From an uncultured Lachnospiraceae bacterium (GTDB taxonomy: Bacteria; Bacillota; Clostridia; Lachnospirales; Lachnospiraceae), in the NCBI GenBank assembly GCA_910578405.1, contig CAJTQO010000009.1, positions 28,501-92,500 of the forward strand: 64,000 nt of DNA. Direction: 5' to 3'. This document shows positions 1 through 8,865 of this stretch, piece by piece. Each line of letters begins with the position of its first letter. Position 1 is the stretch's first letter. The position numbers were made by a program, and so were the translations under genes. The notes beneath the pieces were generated by a model. The model saw nothing but the letters and a program-made list of their open reading frames with translations. It searched no databases and was not told the DNA's origin.

Positions 1-770
1 ACCCAGTCCGAAATGTAGAACGGCCCGTTGGTAATATAAGTTTCTGCCGCAGTCGCCCACGCATCCCCGTTGGCTTCCACCGTCCCCTGCTGTACCGGGC
101 TTAATGTTGCGAAGGCTGCCAAGCTGCCGAAATAAGGGCAAGGCGCATTCAACGTAACGGTCAGTGTCTTATCATCCGTCGCCACTACCTGAAGGGCGTC
201 CAGATTGCCTTCAACCGCCTCTTTATACCCTGCCACCATGCCAAGCACGGTTTCCGCATAAGGCGCCGCTACCATCGGGTCACACACCCTTTTCCAGCTA
301 TAGACAAAATCGTTTGCGTTCAAATCCGAACCGTCAGACCATTTTAAGCCATCCCGCAAATGGAACGTCCAGGTCAAGCCGTCTTCCGAAGTCTCCCAGC
401 TCTCTGCCTGGCCCGGAGCCAGTTGCCCATCCTCGTTTACAATCAAAAGACATTCAAAGGAATGCAGCAGCATATTGCCGCCGTCCACCGCACTGTTTAA
501 CGCAGGGTCGATGGTTTCCGGATCCGGCCCAATCTGCACAGACAGAATCTTCTCCCCGGCAGCCCCTGCCGGCGCTTCCGCCTGGCCTGCGCCATCGTCG
601 GTATTGTCCGCAGCCGCATTGTCTGCAGAATCCTCTGCGGCATTGTCTGCCGCGCTGTCCGCAGCCGCATTGTCCGTCCCGGCATTGTTGCCGGAATTAC
701 CGCCGCCGCAGGCTGTTACGCCAACTGCCATGGTTGCCGCAAGCAAGAGTGCTAATGCTCTCTTCTTCAT
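1..770 (-). CDS. oppA: Peptide ABC transporter substrate-binding lipoprotein, partial (OppA type)
   Basis: N-terminal 256 residues of an extracytoplasmic solute-binding protein of the SBP_bac_5 (OppA/DppA) family; the C-terminus lies outside the window. The start has a signal peptide ending in a lipobox-like VTACGGG, so the protein should be lipid-anchored to the outer face of the membrane. A low-complexity linker rich in Ala, Asp and Asn (about residues 25-65) follows. The family pattern then begins with IDPALNS, LLIVNEDGQLAPGQAESW and LTWTFHLRDGLKWSDG. It starts at ATG 770 behind AGAGGAGG and lies 130 bp downstream of the ATP-binding genes, so it is the last gene of an oppBCDFA-type operon. 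It captures oligopeptides for the OppBCDF transporter. The exact peptide specificity cannot be read from the sequence. Confidence 0.93.
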   Translation of the reverse strand, partial: MKKRALALLLAATMAVGVTACGGGNSGNNAGTDNAAADSAADNAAEDSADNAAADNTDDGAGQAEAPAGAAGEKILSVQIGPDPETIDPALNSAVDGGNMLLHSFECLLIVNEDGQLAPGQAESWETSEDGLTWTFHLRDGLKWSDGSDLNANDFVYSWKRVCDPMVAAPYAETVLGMVAGYKEAVEGNLDALQVVATDDKTLTVTLNAPCPYFGSLAAFATLSPVQQGTVEANGDAWATAAETYITNGPFYISDW

Positions 771-901
771 AATAAATCCTCCTCTTTAAAAAATGAAAAA
801 TATGTGTAAAAAATCTATTATAAACATACAGACGGAATTCTCCACCTATATATGTTTATCTAAAAGAACAGTGAAACGCAGCATTTTTCCATCCGCGTCC
901 A

Positions 902-1891
902 TCAACCCACCTGGTCAATATGGTGGCAGGCTGTAAAATGCCCCCGCTCCACTTCCGTCCACTGCGGCGCTTCCGCCGCGCACCTTTCATCCGCATAAGG
1001 GCATCTGGTTCGGAAACGGCACCCGGACGGCGGGTTTAACGGGCTTGGCACATCCCCTTCCAGCATAATCCGCTTGCTTTCCCTGGCTGTCTTCGGGTCG
1101 GCTATGGGAATTGCGCTAATCAGGCTCTTTGTATAAGGGTGCAGGGGCCTGGTCACTAATTCATAGCTTTCCGCCAGCTCCACCATCCTGCCCAGGTACA
1201 TAACCCCAATCCGGTTGGAAATATGCTTCACTGCCGAAAGGTCATGGGCAATAAACAAATAGGTCAGCCCCATCTGCGCCTGCAAATCCTCAAACATATT
1301 GATGACCTGCGCCTGGATGGAAACGTCTAACGCGGAAATAGGCTCGTCACAAACGATGAATTCCGGCCGGACCGCAAGCGCTCTGGCAATGCCTACCCTC
1401 TGGCGCTGCCCGCCCGAAAACTCATGAGGATAACGGTTGGCATGTTCAGAGTTAAGCCCTACCCGACGCAGCATCTCTATAATAATATCATATCTTTCCT
1501 TTTTGTCCGCTGCCATTTTATGGACGTCAATGGCTTCCCCCACAATATCCCCTACCGTCATGCGCGGATCGAGGCTGGCGTAAGGATCCTGGAATACAAT
1601 CTGCATCCGCTTCCGGTAAGGAAGCATATCCGCATATATTTTCTTCTCCACGTCAAAAATGACATCGCCGTCGTAAACAAAACGTCCGCCCGTCGGCTCA
1701 TACAGCCGCAGCAGCGTACGGCCCGTCGTGGTCTTCCCGCAGCCGGACTCCCCGACTAAGCCCAGGGTTTCCCCTCTTTCAATATAAAATGAAACATCAT
1801 CCACAGCCTGTATATATTTCTTCCTTTTCCCGTAGCCGCCGTCGGGAAAATATTGCTGTAAATGTTCTATCTGGACTAAATGCTCACTCAT
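902..1891 (-). CDS. oppF: Oligopeptide ABC transporter ATP-binding protein OppF
   Basis: A 329-residue ABC ATPase that energises peptide uptake on the cytoplasmic side of OppB/OppC. Visible motifs are Walker A (GESGCGKTTTGR, about residues 46-57), the signature FSGGQRQRVGIARAL and Walker B (FIVCDEPISALD). The C-terminal oligo_HPY segment carries the family's Cys-rich end (PPSGCRFRTRCPYADERC), typical of OppD/OppF/DppF. Length is normal for OppF. Its start overlaps the end of the preceding oppD by 8 bp, indicating translational coupling. OppF and OppD normally form a heterodimer. Confidence 0.95.
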   Translation of the reverse strand: MSEHLVQIEHLQQYFPDGGYGKRKKYIQAVDDVSFYIERGETLGLVGESGCGKTTTGRTLLRLYEPTGGRFVYDGDVIFDVEKKIYADMLPYRKRMQIVFQDPYASLDPRMTVGDIVGEAIDVHKMAADKKERYDIIIEMLRRVGLNSEHANRYPHEFSGGQRQRVGIARALAVRPEFIVCDEPISALDVSIQAQVINMFEDLQAQMGLTYLFIAHDLSAVKHISNRIGVMYLGRMVELAESYELVTRPLHPYTKSLISAIPIADPKTARESKRIMLEGDVPSPLNPPSGCRFRTRCPYADERCAAEAPQWTEVERGHFTACHHIDQVG

Positions 1892-2909
1892 TTGCGGCTC
1901 CTTTCTCCATCTCTTCCTTCTGGCACAGCCAGCACTGGGTGTAATGCACCCTCCCGAAGTTCGTAATTGGAGGCATCTCCCTTAAACATATTTTCATACA
2001 TTCCTCACACCGGGGCGCAAAGGGACAGCCCTTGGGCGGATTTAACATATCCACCGGAGCCCCTTCAATAGGCTTAAGTCTCTCATGCTCTTTCGTATCC
2101 ATCCTTGGAATTGAGCGAATCAGCCCTTTCGTATACTGATGTTTGGAATGGTAAAAGATATCGTCCGCCGTGCCGTATTCCACTATTTTCCCGGCATACA
2201 TAACCGCTATCCTCTCGCACATGCTGGCCACCACCCCAAGGTCGTGGGTAATCATAATAATCGCCATCCCCAGCTTATCTTTCAATTCCATCATCAGCTC
2301 CAGAATCTGCGCCTGAATCGTCACATCCAACGCCGTGGTCGGCTCATCCGCAATCAACAGCTTGGGCTCACAGGCTAACGCCATGGCAATCATAACCCTC
2401 TGGCGCATCCCGCCGGACAGCTCATGCGGGTACTGCTTTAACCTTTTTTCCGGCTCGTTAATCCCAACTAACTCCAGCAATTCCTTTGCCCGTTGTTTCA
2501 CCTGCGCCTTTTTCTTATCCGTATGGAGCAGGATTGCCTCCATAATCTGATTCCCTATGGTATAAACCGGATTTAAGCTCGTCATTGGATCCTGGAAAAT
2601 AATGGATATTTCATTTCCCCGGATTGCCCGCATTTCCCGGTCGGACATCTGATCTATCTGGTGATTGTTAAACATCAAACTCCCGCCAATCAGTTTGCCC
2701 GGATATGCCGTCAGGCCCATCAGGCTGTAAGCCGTCACCGACTTGCCGGAACCGCTCTCCCCCACAATCCCCAAAACTTCCCCTTCCCGCAAATGGATAG
2801 AAACGTCATTCAGCGCCTTTACCTCCCCCGCCGGGGTGAAGAAAGAAAGTCTTTCATTTTTTATATCCACAAGATACTCTGACATAATTCCCTCATTTCC
2901 GCACCGCAT
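1884..2909 (-). CDS. oppD: Oligopeptide ABC transporter ATP-binding protein OppD
   Basis: Second ABC ATPase of the peptide transporter, 341 residues from ATG 2909. Walker A GESGSGKSVTAYSL, signature LSGGMRQRVMIAMAL, Walker B LLIADEPTTALD and a C-terminal oligo_HPY region with four cysteines (CPFAPRCEECMKIC) are all present. ATG 2909 is preceded by AGGAGG at good spacing. A second in-frame ATG at 2885 (MSEYLVDI) has a GAGGGA just upstream and matches the usual N-terminus better, so 2885 is a real alternative. The gene follows oppC by 11 bp and overlaps oppF. Confidence 0.95.
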   Translation of the reverse strand: MRCGNEGIMSEYLVDIKNERLSFFTPAGEVKALNDVSIHLREGEVLGIVGESGSGKSVTAYSLMGLTAYPGKLIGGSLMFNNHQIDQMSDREMRAIRGNEISIIFQDPMTSLNPVYTIGNQIMEAILLHTDKKKAQVKQRAKELLELVGINEPEKRLKQYPHELSGGMRQRVMIAMALACEPKLLIADEPTTALDVTIQAQILELMMELKDKLGMAIIMITHDLGVVASMCERIAVMYAGKIVEYGTADDIFYHSKHQYTKGLIRSIPRMDTKEHERLKPIEGAPVDMLNPPKGCPFAPRCEECMKICLREMPPITNFGRVHYTQCWLCQKEEMEKGAANE

Positions 2910-2920
2910 CCTGCGGCCTC

Positions 2921-3967
2921 CTAATTTTTCAATTTCGGGTCAAAGGCGTCCCGCAGCCCGTCGCCAAGCAGGTTAAAGCTTAAAATAATCAGGCTAATCA
3001 GGAGGGCCGGGATAAACAGCAGGTAAGGATACGTATTCATCCCATTGATTGCATCGCTGGCCAGACTTCCCAAAGACGGCAGCGGCACTGCCACGCCCAT
3101 GCCAAGAAAACTTAAAAAGCTTTCCGTAAAGATGGAAGACGGAATCTGCAGCGTAGTGGTGACAATCAGCGTGCCAATGCAGTTTGTCAGCAAATGCTTT
3201 TTAATAATCCTGCCATTCCCCACGCCAAGAGCCCTGGCTGCCGTCACATACTCGCTTTCCTTTAACATCAGCACCTGGCTTCTGACCATCCTGGCCATGC
3301 CGACCCAGTACAGAAGGGCAAATACAATAAAAATACTAATCAGATTCTCCCCTACAATGCCGACCCAGCCAAACCCAGCCACTTGTTTCAGGTTCTGCAG
3401 CGGCGCCTTTAAGGCAAAGGAAAGCAATACAATCAAAAGAATATCCGGCACCGTATAAATAATATCCACAATCCGCATCATCACCAAATCCACCCATCCG
3501 CCAAAAAACGCGGCAATGGAGCCATAGGCGGAACCGATAATCAAAATAATGCCTGTGGCGATTAGTCCGACCAAAAGGGAAATCCGGCTGCCCATCATTA
3601 CACGGATGGCATAGTCGCGCCCCATTTTGTCCGTCCCGAAAATATGGGGAAATACCTTTTCCCCGGCTTCTATTCTTGCCTGCTCCTCCTCGGAATACTC
3701 CATAGGCGCCAGGTTATTGGCCCCTTTCATCTGCTCTTTGTAAGAATAAGGATAGAAAAAAGGGACAATAAAGGAAAAAATCATTACCAGCAGAATCACC
3801 ACAATGCTGACCATCGCCACCTTATTTTTCAGCAGGCGGCGCATACCGTCTTTCCAGAAACTGACGCTCTCCCGCATAACCACCTGGCTTTGTTTCTCTT
3901 CCTCTGTCGCCGGAAGGAAATCTTCCGGACTAAGCTTTAACTGAAAACTAATCGGATTCTGTTTCAT
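2921..3967 (-). CDS. oppC: Oligopeptide ABC transporter permease OppC
   Basis: Inner-membrane permease of the peptide transporter, 348 residues. It has a cytoplasmic N-terminal tail, a first membrane span near residues 50-72 (VAMVSIVVILLVMIFSFIVPFFY) and a periplasmic-side loop containing the FGTDKMGRDYAIRVMMGSR signature of OppC/DppC proteins. The BPD_transp_1 domain follows, with an EAA-like coupling loop (EYVTAARALGVGNGRIIKKH). It lies 14 bp downstream of oppB and pairs with it to form the channel. Confidence 0.95.
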   Translation of the reverse strand: MKQNPISFQLKLSPEDFLPATEEEKQSQVVMRESVSFWKDGMRRLLKNKVAMVSIVVILLVMIFSFIVPFFYPYSYKEQMKGANNLAPMEYSEEEQARIEAGEKVFPHIFGTDKMGRDYAIRVMMGSRISLLVGLIATGIILIIGSAYGSIAAFFGGWVDLVMMRIVDIIYTVPDILLIVLLSFALKAPLQNLKQVAGFGWVGIVGENLISIFIVFALLYWVGMARMVRSQVLMLKESEYVTAARALGVGNGRIIKKHLLTNCIGTLIVTTTLQIPSSIFTESFLSFLGMGVAVPLPSLGSLASDAINGMNTYPYLLFIPALLISLIILSFNLLGDGLRDAFDPKLKN

Positions 3968-3981
3968 GCCTGTTGCACTCC

Positions 3982-4899
3982 TTATTTTAACTTAATCCTG
4001 GGGTCCACAATTTTATAAACAATATCCACTGCCACATTCATAACGATAATAAGCGTCGCAAGGAAAATCGTCGTCCCCATAATCAGTGTATAGTCACGTC
4101 CGTTAATGGCGCTGATAAACTCTCCGCCCAACCCGGGAATTGTGAAAATCTTCTCCACCACAAAACTCCCCGTCACCGTATACGCCAGCATTGGCCCCAC
4201 ATAGGTAATCACCGGCAGCACCGCATTGCGCAGCGCATGTTTGAACAGCATCCTAAATCCGGAAACGCCTTTCGCCTTTGCCGTACGCATATAATCCTGC
4301 CCAAGCACATCCAGCATCGAAGAACGCATCAGCCGCATAATATATGCCGTAGGATAAAAGGAGAGGGCCATCACTGGCATTATGTAGTTCTTCCAGGAAG
4401 CCAGCCCCATGGTCGGCAGCAATTTTAGGTTTACCCCAAGGAAATACAAAAGCAGCGTGCAAATTACAAAGCTTGGCACCGCAATCCCGCAAGTGGCGAC
4501 CACGCTGATTAGGCTGTCCAAAAACTTCCCTCGCTTAAATGCCGCCATGCAGCCTAAGGGTATGCCGATAAGCAGGGAAGTCAGCACGGAAATCCCCCCG
4601 ACTCTGGCAGAAACCGGAAATTTCATCAAAATAATGGACATAACGGTACGGCCCCTCTGTTTTAAGCTGTCCCCAAAATCGCCGTGCAGGCTGTCCCACA
4701 TATACGTCAGATACTGCTGCAGCAGCGGTTTATCCAAGCCGTACTTTGCCTCCAGCGCCGCAGTCGCCTGAGGGCTAATCGCCTTCTCGGAAAGGAACGG
4801 CCCGCCCGGCACCATATTCATCAAAAAAAACGTAATGGTCGCAACCGCCCATATTGTAATAACCGCAAGGCCCAATCGTTTCGCAATATATTTTGGCAT
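3982..4899 (-). CDS. oppB: Oligopeptide ABC transporter permease OppB
   Basis: First gene of the opp operon, 305 residues, a normal OppB length. It begins MPKYIAKRLGLAVITIWAVATITF, the typical first membrane span, followed by the MNMVPGGPF motif and a BPD_transp_1 domain. The coupling loop is DYMRTAKAKGVSGFRMLFKHALRN (two halves visible around residues 205-230). Transcription probably begins at the minus-strand promoter at 5235-5263, giving a long leader of about 330 nt. Confidence 0.95.
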   Translation of the reverse strand: MPKYIAKRLGLAVITIWAVATITFFLMNMVPGGPFLSEKAISPQATAALEAKYGLDKPLLQQYLTYMWDSLHGDFGDSLKQRGRTVMSIILMKFPVSARVGGISVLTSLLIGIPLGCMAAFKRGKFLDSLISVVATCGIAVPSFVICTLLLYFLGVNLKLLPTMGLASWKNYIMPVMALSFYPTAYIMRLMRSSMLDVLGQDYMRTAKAKGVSGFRMLFKHALRNAVLPVITYVGPMLAYTVTGSFVVEKIFTIPGLGGEFISAINGRDYTLIMGTTIFLATLIIVMNVAVDIVYKIVDPRIKLK

Positions 4900-5234
4900 A
4901 TCAATTACTCCTTACTTTGTAAATTAAATTTTCCGGTTCCCCGTTTTCCAACCCGTTTCCAAACATAGAAACAGCGCCGCCAGACGCATACGCTCACAAA
5001 TAAATCTTTTTGATTCTTAATTTCGACTTTCTGCACTGAATGATTGGATCTGAATTTCCTATCGCCCCCAAACCAGGCTTGCGCCTCCCGCTTGTATATC
5101 CTTACGGAAATGCCAGTCCTGCTTCGTGCCGGCGCAAGGGAAAATTGACACTCAAATTTGATTAGAAATTGATAGTAAGAAAGAACGACAGTGTTTTCTT
5201 ACAGCAAACTTATCGTTCGCTTTAGCACGCTGCT

Positions 5235-5263
5235 ATTTTACAAAATCAAACTATTCCTGTCAA
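5235..5263 (-). promoter_or_regulatory. Sigma-A promoter for the opp operon
   Basis: On the minus strand the -35 is TTGACA (5263-5258), the spacer is 17 bp and the -10 is TAAAAT (5240-5235). The -35 is a perfect consensus. Transcription would start near 5228, about 330 nt upstream of oppB. Confidence 0.75.
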
Positions 5264-5380
5264 TGTTATTTTATATTTTTTTATTTATTTTTTATTATTT
5301 TTATACATTTTTTATATTTTGCCTTTTCTTTTCCGAAACTCCCCCTTCGCCTGACAGGCAGCCTGTACAAAAATTTGTAC

Positions 5381-5409
5381 TTGCATATCCGTATCCGTTT
5401 CCCTATAAT
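5381..5409 (+). promoter_or_regulatory. Promoter of the exported-protein/TerD/AIM24/TPR operon
   Basis: TTGCAT (5381-5386), 17-bp spacer, TATAAT (5404-5409). The predicted start lies about 40 nt upstream of ATG 5458, leaving room for the AGGAGG ribosome binding site. Confidence 0.75.
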
Positions 5410-5457
5410 AAGAAGCGGAGAGATTCATAACCGCAACATTTTAGGAGGTTTCAAATC

Positions 5458-6093
5458 ATGAACAGGAAAAAGATTCCCGCCTTGATACTGGCAGCGGCCG
5501 GAACTGCAATACTGCTGGCGACAGGCGGCGTATTTGCCGTAAATACCGTTTTTGCCGCGGAAGAAATATCGGAACTGGCAGACCATGCCATTTTGCAGGC
5601 GTCGATTGACAAAGAAATCCAGCCGGTATACAAAAGAATGTCTTACAATGACGCCGGGTGTACCCTGATGCTCCCCACCGGATATGTGGCCAGCCAGGAA
5701 ACCCCCGGCATGTATTTGTCCGAATACTATCCGCTGGATTCTTCCAATATTTACTATTCCGTATCGGAAAATATCGACACAGCGTCCCTGGAAACCGCCA
5801 TGGATTCCGAAGAATATAAGCAAACCGCCGAAGCGAAATTCAAAGAAACTTACGGAGAAGAAGCTTCCATCACCTCTTACCGGATGACAAAAACCGAGAG
5901 AAATGGCTGCCCTTCTTACCAAATCGAAATGTCCTGCCAGGTGGGCGATATGCAAATGGATCAGCTTGTCTATATTATTGCGGCAGATAAAGTTTATACC
6001 ATTACATACTCCCAGTCTGCAGATGACGAACGAATGGACGATTTTAAGAAAAGCTTAAACACCATCCAGGTTGTCTTTGACAAACAGGCTTAA
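5458..6093 (+). CDS. Exported or membrane-anchored protein of unknown function
   Basis: 211 residues starting at ATG 5458 behind TTAGGAGG. The N-terminus (MNRKKIPALILAAAGTAILL) is a positively charged signal sequence or membrane anchor ending near AVNTVFAA-EE. The remaining 170 residues are soluble and contain two cysteines (about residues 68 and 149-160 region). The pattern resembles small bacterial exported proteins that measure as one compact alpha/beta domain, including PTGYVASQETPGMYLSEYYP and the ending FKKSLNTIQVVFDKQA. I do not recognise a family. It is the first gene of an operon with a TerD-domain protein 13 bp downstream, which suggests an envelope-side partner of that system. This is inference. 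Confidence 0.8.
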   Translation: MNRKKIPALILAAAGTAILLATGGVFAVNTVFAAEEISELADHAILQASIDKEIQPVYKRMSYNDAGCTLMLPTGYVASQETPGMYLSEYYPLDSSNIYYSVSENIDTASLETAMDSEEYKQTAEAKFKETYGEEASITSYRMTKTERNGCPSYQIEMSCQVGDMQMDQLVYIIAADKVYTITYSQSADDERMDDFKKSLNTIQVVFDKQA

Positions 6094-6106
6094 TACAGGA
6101 GGACAG

Positions 6107-7006
6107 ATGTTTCCAATACCAATGCATACAAAAGGGACTATTGACTGCAATACCCTTCCATCCATCAACGATTCCCATATACAAGGGGCAAAAAATGCAC
6201 AGAATATTGAGTCTTTGAACCGCTCTTCCCAAAATGGGAACGTTGCGCATACGCAAACCATCCGGTCTGGCGCCGCTGGCGCGCCAGCGGCAAACACATC
6301 TTCCTATCCGGAAAGGGCCGGCGCTGCCGCCCCAGGCGCACGTTGCCCACGGAATCCGTCTTCTGCGTCCCATGCCGGGCGTTCGTTCCCTGATGCGCAT
6401 ATGTCAGACACCCAACCTGCCACTGCGCCGCTTTCCCCAAAAACAATCCCGCCCCTGCTCCATCCGGTACGCAAAGGGCAGAAAATGGCGCTTTTTACCG
6501 GACAGCCATCCCATGCCATCCATGCCTGCTTTGGCTGGAATGCCGGCAATCCGCAGTGCGATTTGGACGTTTCCGCTTTTCTGCTAAATGAAAACGGCAA
6601 AGTTCCAGACGACGCTTGGTTTGTCTTTTACGGTCAAACCGTCAGCCCGGACAAAAGCGTCACTTTCCACTCGGATGAGAAAACTGACCGGGAAAAAATT
6701 GCCATTCACTTTCCAAAACTGCACCCTTCCATCCGTAAAATCGTATTTGTCCTCACCATTAACGATGCGTTTGCAAAAAAGCTCCACTTCGGCATGATAA
6801 AGGACGCCTATCTGCGCATTCTGGACGCTGGGACAGAGGCGGAACTTGTCAGCTTCCGGATGGACGAATATTACTCCAACGTTATTTCCATGATGATTGG
6901 GGAGGTTTACCTTCACAACGGCATATGGAAATTCAATGCCATCGGAAACGGCGTGGCAAAAGACCTGGCCGGGCTATGCGGCCTTTATGGCGTAGAGGTT
7001 ACATAA
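6107..7006 (+). CDS. TerD-domain protein with long disordered N-terminal extension
   Basis: 299 residues from ATG 6107, chosen over the upstream in-frame codon at 6071 because CAGGAGG sits just in front of it. Residues 1 to about 115 are low-complexity (Ala, Pro, Ser, Gly, Asn rich) and have no recognisable fold. The C-terminal half is a TerD domain: HPVRKGQKMALF, CFGWNAGNPQCDLDVSAFLLNENGKV split around the Ca2+-binding region, then FVFYGQTVSPDKSV and the terminal GIWKFNAIGNGV. It retains CDLDVSAF and the GEVY-H/W-KFNAIG ending common to the three TerD paralogues at 12.5-14.5 kb. TerD proteins bind Ca2+ and act in the tellurite and stress response. The N-terminal extension is unusual and suggests a tether or scaffold. 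Confidence 0.85.
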   Translation: MFPIPMHTKGTIDCNTLPSINDSHIQGAKNAQNIESLNRSSQNGNVAHTQTIRSGAAGAPAANTSSYPERAGAAAPGARCPRNPSSASHAGRSFPDAHMSDTQPATAPLSPKTIPPLLHPVRKGQKMALFTGQPSHAIHACFGWNAGNPQCDLDVSAFLLNENGKVPDDAWFVFYGQTVSPDKSVTFHSDEKTDREKIAIHFPKLHPSIRKIVFVLTINDAFAKKLHFGMIKDAYLRILDAGTEAELVSFRMDEYYSNVISMMIGEVYLHNGIWKFNAIGNGVAKDLAGLCGLYGVEVT

Positions 7007-7224
7007 CCCCTTCCAGCCCTGATAAGAGACGATGGCTCCATCCCCATATCCCTTCCGTTTTCTCTGGCGCCGTTTTTTCATGCCGGCGCCAGGCAAACGC
7101 TTAATAAAGAGGATGGCTATCGGCCAGAACCCACAACGATACAATTAGCATACGCAAAACCCCGCGGAAAAACGGCAGCGGATGCTGATTTACTTATCCC
7201 CCGGACGGAATAGGAGAAGAAAAT

Positions 7225-7932
7225 ATGCTAACATTTGAAACAGTCAATGAACTCACCTTAAAAGTCACATGCCGCGGAAACGATGTCCTTTTTACAAAAG
7301 CCGGTTCCTTTATAGCAGGAAACAGCCCCGGCGGCAAAAACTACAAATTTGAAAAACTCCTGCTTGGCCCCCAAAACAATTTCGGACAGGCTGCCCTGGG
7401 CTCCCTGCTTAGGCGCGTCACAGGAGAAAACCTGCCTTTGATGAAAGTCACCTTTGGCGGCGATTCCGTAACCTACTATGCGGATTACGGCCAGCATGTA
7501 CTCATTTATAAACTGGCCATGGGCGAAACCATATCCGTGGAATCGGAAAACATACTGGCCTTTACCCAGGACTGCGATTACAGCGTCCGTTTCATCGGAT
7601 GCGGCGTTATTTCCCAAAAGGGACTGGCCACTTCCACCCTTACCGCAACCGGAGGCAACGCCTATGTCGCCATCCTGGCCAACGGCAACCCCATTGTCTT
7701 AAGCAATATCCAAAGCCGGGACACCATATCCGTAGACCCGGACGCCGTAATCTGCTGGATGAGCCAATCCGGCTACTGCGACCCGCAGATTAAAACCGAC
7801 CTGTCCTGGAAAAATCTTATCGGCCAAGCATCCGGCGAATCCTATGCCTTCGAATGGAGCGGGAACCAGCCGGTATCCGTTATTATGCAGCCCTCCGAAC
7901 GCCGGGGCGGCATCCGCGTCAGCATGGACTAA
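7225..7932 (+). CDS. AIM24/TIGR00266-like beta-rich protein
   Basis: 235 residues from ATG 7225 behind TAGGAGAAG. The sequence has features of the AIM24 family: the repeated beta-strand layout, FTKAGSFIAGNSPGG, a central LPLMKVTFGGDSVTYYAD and VISVDPDAVICWM-type strands near DTISVDPDAVICW. This family forms trimeric beta-prism-like structures and is often found beside TerD and TelA genes. Its biochemical role is unknown. It lies 218 bp after the N-extended TerD gene. That gap contains an inverted repeat (CTGGCGCC/GGCGCCAG, about 7063-7092), which may reduce read-through. Confidence 0.8.
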   Translation: MLTFETVNELTLKVTCRGNDVLFTKAGSFIAGNSPGGKNYKFEKLLLGPQNNFGQAALGSLLRRVTGENLPLMKVTFGGDSVTYYADYGQHVLIYKLAMGETISVESENILAFTQDCDYSVRFIGCGVISQKGLATSTLTATGGNAYVAILANGNPIVLSNIQSRDTISVDPDAVICWMSQSGYCDPQIKTDLSWKNLIGQASGESYAFEWSGNQPVSVIMQPSERRGGIRVSMD

Positions 7933-8082
7933 AAACGAAGGGACGGTGCCGCCAGAGCATTAAGTTAAGCTTTCCGGCGCGGCGCCGGATATTTTTCTGC
8001 CAGGGATTTTTCTCAATGCAATATTTCATTGAAGATGCATTCTAAAATTGGAATTGAAAGCATTTAGCATTTGGAATTCCTT

Positions 8083-8272
8083 GGAATTAGAATCCGTGAA
8101 TATAGGAATCCGTTAGAATTAGAGTCCGTTAGAATTGGAATCCGTTGAATTAGAGTCCGTTAGAATTAGAATCCGTCAGCATTAGAGTCCGTTAGAATTG
8201 GAATCCGTTAAAATAAAAGTCCGTTAGAATTAGAATCCGTCAGCATTTGGAATCCGTTGGAATTAGAATAAG
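8083..8272 (+). repeat. 16-bp tandem repeat array, about 11-12 units
   Basis: Consecutive degenerate copies of AGAATTRGARTCCGTT fill the gap between the AIM24-like gene and the TPR gene. Two variants (AGAATTGGAATCCGTT and AGAATTAGAGTCCGTT) alternate, and AGCATT replaces AGAATT in some units. The period is not a multiple of three, so it is not a coding repeat. The last units lie immediately upstream of the ribosome binding site of the next gene. Confidence 0.9.
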
Positions 8273-8288
8273 AAAGGAAACGATAAAA

Positions 8289-8786
8289 ATGAGTTCTGGC
8301 AAACCGATTGTGCATCAAATTGCATGGATATCCCTGCTTCCCCAAATAGCCCTCCTACTGTTTCTTATCCTTCTCACCAGCGTCTTGTTTGGCTCCTCTT
8401 CCCCTGCCCCGGACTTCGTTATACTTTTCTATCTTCTCTACCCCATCCTTTCCAGAAAATTCATTGCCCATAACCACCGGAGGGGGATAAAGCTTTTTAA
8501 AACAGGCGCCTATGCCCCCGCCATTCAGGAATTTGAAAAAAGTTACGCATTTTTTATGCGCCATCCATGGACTGACAAATACCGCTTTCTCATCCTCCTG
8601 TCTTCCAGCAAAATATCCTACGCGGAAATGGCCCTGGTAAATATTGCATTCTGCTATTCTCAAATGGGCGACGGCGACAATGCAAAGTTATATTATGAAA
8701 AAACGCTGGAACAGTTTCCCAAAAGCGGGATGGCAAAGGCTGCGCTGCAAATGATAGCGTCCGCACGCAACAGTAAATGCATCTAA
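8289..8786 (+). CDS. Small membrane protein with C-terminal TPR repeats
   Basis: 165 residues from ATG 8289, preceded by AAGGAAA at good spacing. An upstream in-frame TTG at 8247 falls inside the tandem repeat and is unlikely. Residues about 10-60 hold two hydrophobic spans (QIALLLFLILLTSVLFG and FVILFYLLYPIL). Residues about 70-160 have TPR character: GIKLFKTGAYAPAIQEFEKS, then ALVNIAFCYSQMGDGDNAKLYYEKTLEQFP. It is a likely membrane-tethered scaffold of the TerD/AIM24 operon. The function is not known. Confidence 0.75.
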   Translation: MSSGKPIVHQIAWISLLPQIALLLFLILLTSVLFGSSSPAPDFVILFYLLYPILSRKFIAHNHRRGIKLFKTGAYAPAIQEFEKSYAFFMRHPWTDKYRFLILLSSSKISYAEMALVNIAFCYSQMGDGDNAKLYYEKTLEQFPKSGMAKAALQMIASARNSKCI

Positions 8787-8865
8787 AAGTCATTTCACCA
8801 AAACTTTCCAGCCGTCCATATGCTAAAAACAAAAAGGAGACATCAGGAGAAAACAGGAGAAAATT

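Larger units (their letters stand above)
4900..5457. other. Divergent intergenic region between opp and the exported-protein operon
   Basis: 558 bp without a convincing gene. It holds promoters in both directions (listed separately) and a very AT-rich stretch at 5262-5330. The presumed opp leader includes an 8-bp inverted repeat, CTTGCGCC at 5078-5085 and GGCGCAAG at 5131-5138. This may be a structured leader, but I recognise no riboswitch class. Confidence 0.5.

Noticed and set aside
164..772. 202-codon plus-strand ORF at the left edge
   Set aside because: It is antisense to the peptide-binding lipoprotein gene, whose signal peptide, lipobox and family motifs are clear.
8083..8272. CRISPR array
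   Set aside because: Units are only 16 bp, directly adjacent without spacers, and no cas genes are present.
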